DNA from: Haliclystus octoradiatus
Lineage: Eukaryota; Cnidaria; Staurozoa; Stauromedusae; Haliclystidae
DNA length: 64,000 nt
Reading direction: 5' to 3'
Assembly: GCA_916610825.1 (NCBI GenBank)
Contig: OU744446.1
Coordinates: forward strand, 28,534,445-28,598,444
Shown here in pieces: positions 61,701 through 64,000 of this stretch. A program made the position numbers and the translations under genes. Numbering within the stretch: the stretch's first letter is position 1; each line of letters starts with the position of its first letter. The notes under the pieces are model-generated. The model had not been told where the DNA came from, ran no database searches, and was given only the letters and a program-made list of their open reading frames with translations.

Positions 61701-62366
61701 TAAATGTGATGATACAGTTAATCATAATCATAAAAACACATCTAATGTGGATGATAAAATGTTTGAACAATTTAAAAATGAGATTTATTCTAATCAAGAA
61801 AAGGCTCATAAAAAACTAAAAGACCATGTCAAAGAATCCAACAACGCATGCAAAAACAGGATCCAGAAATTGACTGATGACATCATATCTCAAAATAACA
61901 AAAATGAAGATTGTAAAGATTTGAAAACTGAGTTAAGAGATTTACGTGAAAGATTGATGGAGCTTGAGCATAAGCAATCAAGTGAACAACCAAACATGGC
62001 CCAGTTACACTCAATTATATCTGAGATGAAAATTGAAATCAAGATTCTCAAAGAAAACCAACAGTCAAATATTTGTTCAAAACTTGAAACCGACTTAACT
62101 GATTCTCAGGAAAATAAAGAAGAAGATAAAAATAGAATTTCAGAAGTAATGGAACAAGTTCAAGATGATATATTAGAGTTAAGACGTGATCACATCCGCC
62201 TGACATTACATTTAAATGAAACTAATGAAAACTGCCAAAAGATGTGGGATGATGTTGATAGACTCAATGACAATGTTGAAAAGGCTGTTGAACAAGGGAT
62301 AGCCATGGAAGCCATGCTGGATTCATGTGGTCTTCTTCTTGATGCTCATAATGCTAATGAAGCAAG
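58769..62366 (+). CDS. Coiled-coil gene, large exon 2 (about 1,200 residues)
   Basis: The exon starts after CATTTTAG and ends at GCAAG|GTAAGA (phase 2). The product is Lys/Glu/Asp/Asn-rich with almost no proline, typical of a long alpha-helical coiled coil. Internal repeats are visible: an 'MRK.T..(I/M)....V.(V/I)KL....(A/T)V' block near residues 690-730 and 860-900, and a 74-residue unit repeated at about residues 920-1065 (EMD.KFD.LK, SNDSINNL and DDKMFEQFKNEI in each). There is no transmembrane segment or catalytic motif. Long coiled coils of this kind serve as cytoskeletal, centrosomal/ciliary or tethering proteins, but no family was recognised. The in-frame ATG at 58873 is internal if exon 1 is used (residue 82). 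The stop at 62368 lies just past the donor. Confidence 0.8.
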
Positions 62367-62793
62367 GTAAGAAGTCAATATCAAACAAACATTATTTTAA
62401 TGATAAAGTGATGTCTGCAGGGTTGATAAAAACTATTAAATTATAAGACCAATGGAATGAAAGAGTAATTGAGAAGGCATTGCCCTACCTGAGGATACCA
62501 ACGAATAACCAATGAGACAGATGACTGTTTGGCTGACTTCTGAATTAAATAAAACCAGGAGACTTGCTTGATAAGCTAATGTTGTTCTACTGTCTTCACT
62601 GTATTCTATTGCGTTAACCTACAGCCTCTTCTACAGTAAATAATGATATTTCATTATAACTTCATTTTGAGATTGAATCATTTAATGTAGACATTATAAG
62701 AACATTGAGACATAGTGAACTGATATTAGTGTAAGACTGATATACAGTGTATAGTAGATGTTAGTGTTACTGGTATTCTTATTTTTTGCGTAG
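62367..62793. other. Intron 2 of the coiled-coil gene
   Basis: 427 bp, GTAAGA ... TTTTTTGCGTAG, phase 2. No repeat termini seen. Confidence 0.55.
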
Positions 62794-63306
62794 TGATACA
62801 AGCAATAGCCGCAAGGTATCTGTCATCTCAAGTGAAGATGAAGATAAGAACCATCTCATTCCAAATCGCAAAGAACAAAGAAAAACAAAAGGTAGAAAAA
62901 AGAAATCAAAGGCAGGTAAAACATCCTCAATCGTTGAAGATAAAGCTTCACTCAAGGATATCAAGTCAACAACATATACCTCACAGGATGTTGGTCCAAC
63001 AGCTGAAAAGTTAAGTTTAGGTGAAAAAATCAAACCGAAGAAACTTTCATCTGAGACAGCCATAACTGCATTTGAAGATGAGAAGTATGTACCAGTTCAA
63101 ATCAACAAGCCTGGGACTTCTATGCAGGAGACAAAACCAATAACACACATAGTTGAATGTGTGCAAGTCAAAAACGATGAGTATAAGGCAGGACCTTCGA
63201 CGACTGAAGCCCATGGGGCAGTTAAGAAAAGTAAGCCAAAGAAGAAGGCCAAGTCAAAGATCCAGATAGCCGAAGAACATCCAAATACCTTGGAGAACAA
63301 TCAAAG
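62794..63306 (+). CDS. Coiled-coil gene, exon 3 (Lys-rich tail module)
   Basis: The exon starts after GCGTAG and is phase 2 at both ends (171 codons). It completes AG|T (Ser) with exon 2 and ends AAAG|GTGATA. It encodes low-complexity basic and Ser/Thr-rich sequence: SVISSEDEDKNH, KEQRKTKGRKKKSKAGK and KKSKPKKKAKSK. The lysine clusters could be nuclear or microtubule-binding, but no domain is seen. A TGA two bases past the splice site shows the frame depends on splicing. Confidence 0.65.
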
Positions 63307-63613
63307 GTGATAACCATTCAATAAATTTAATTGCATATTAAATCTGAAGAATAGGTACTGACAATAGTTGTGAAATGGACAGACAAGTTTTCACTCTATC
63401 CTATTCTCCAATGTTGCTGTTCCAAAACAACGCAAGCAAAAAGCATGTGGTAATACCTGATATAATAATCAAAAATAACCAAAGAGAAAAATCTACCTCC
63501 TGCTTCCGTCCTATGTGCCTCTGTTTTAATCTCCTCTATAAAATAAAATTGGTATGTTGGCTCTTTCACTACATTCAAACATAATGATATGTGTATGTTT
63601 TTTTTGTGAGCAG
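63307..63613. other. Intron 3 of the coiled-coil gene
   Basis: 307 bp, GTGATA ... TTTTTTTGTGAGCAG, phase 2. The overlapping ORFs on both strands are not genes. Confidence 0.5.
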
Positions 63614-63871
63614 TAAAATCAACAAGAATGTCATTAATGACACACAACAGATGCAAAGCAATACAGAAGGTATGCAAGTTTCTATCCTCAATTCTACAAC
63701 ATTAACAAATGAAGAAAAAATATATCCAGTTGAGGAAAAGTTACTGAAAAAAAGGAGCAAAGAAAAAGCTTTGGGATCTAACAAGAAATCCCATGAAACC
63801 AACATCAATGATGATGTTGCAACTATTGGTACAGATGAAGACTATGTTGATGTAATTGATGTTGCTAAGAG
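63614..63871 (+). CDS. Coiled-coil gene, exon 4
   Basis: The exon follows TTTTTTTGTGAGCAG and ends AAGAG|GTAACT. Again phase 2 at both ends (86 codons), again starting with a shared Ser codon. It encodes a polar, Lys/Asp/Asn-rich segment (KKRSKEKALGSNKKSHE, DEDYVDVIDVAK). A TAA follows the donor directly. The gene must continue beyond the window. Confidence 0.6.
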
Positions 63872-64000
63872 GTAACTACAAAAGCACAATAAACCTTCAT
63901 TTTAACATGTGACAAGACACATCATGTTGATACAATATCTAGAAGATGCGTCAATTTGTAGAATATCGATTGTAGACTTCTCATTCATTTATTGCTTATT

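Noticed and set aside
63375..63808. Overlapping ORFs on both strands between exons 3 and 4
   Set aside because: They lie in an intron or are antisense shadows of exon 4.

Overview
The window is AT-rich eukaryotic DNA: spliced genes, long intergenic stretches, many transposon remnants and microsatellites, and no operons. A SUEL/rhamnose-binding lectin domain, a secreted PAN/apple-type protein, a type II glycosyltransferase-like protein, CR1/L2-like LINEs, a Penelope-like element and Ty3/gypsy fragments together suggest an invertebrate animal, probably marine. A tunicate would fit, but the species cannot be fixed from sequence alone.

Four host genes can be supported. (1) A minus-strand SUEL lectin gene has its last exon at 7713-8032 and a 36-nt exon at 8823-8858. 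(2) A minus-strand PAN/apple protein gene lies at about 24539-25329. Its coding exon is interrupted by a 398-bp terminal-inverted-repeat (TIR) element whose end and target-site duplication supply exact splice sites, so it looks like a transposon that became an intron (an 'introner'). (3) A minus-strand single-ORF type II membrane, glycosyltransferase-like gene lies at 31643-32638. (4) A plus-strand coiled-coil gene starts at 55522 and runs off the right edge, with exons 55522-55660, 58769-62366, 62794-63306 and 63614-63871 joined by phase-consistent introns; more than 1,500 residues are encoded in the window.

Most of the rest is mobile or repetitive DNA. From the left: a diverged repeat cluster (0.6-1.75 kb), a LINE ORF1-like remnant (2.4-2.9 kb), a TIR-bounded TTCATGAA array (9.87-10.57 kb), a nearly complete LINE (12.8-15.7 kb), foldback elements (16.4-17.0 kb), a 2,038-bp direct duplication (18699-20736 and 25564-27601, nearly identical), a roughly 195-bp tandem repeat (23.2-23.7 kb), an RT remnant (30 kb), a PIF/Harbinger-type MITE (30456-30908), a pogo-like MITE (34676-34860), two copies of a GGGGGT/GTACCCCC-ended repeat (35.8 and 46.6 kb), a 3.5-kb TIR element nested in an old Penelope-like copy (42425-45919), Ty3/gypsy integrase remnants (46.3-47.4 kb), a foldback with about 165-bp arms (47533-48003), a Penelope-like element set in an (AAT)n microsatellite of about 1.05 kb on one side and a short one on the other (49.4-51.9 kb), and a decayed second LINE of the same family (52.3-54.6 kb). 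The first intron of the coiled-coil gene carries a larger TTCATGAA satellite related to the array at 10 kb.

The host genes show no shared pathway beyond two secreted or lumenal proteins (lectin and PAN protein) and one probable Golgi enzyme. The observation most worth pursuing is the introner-like insertion in the PAN gene.
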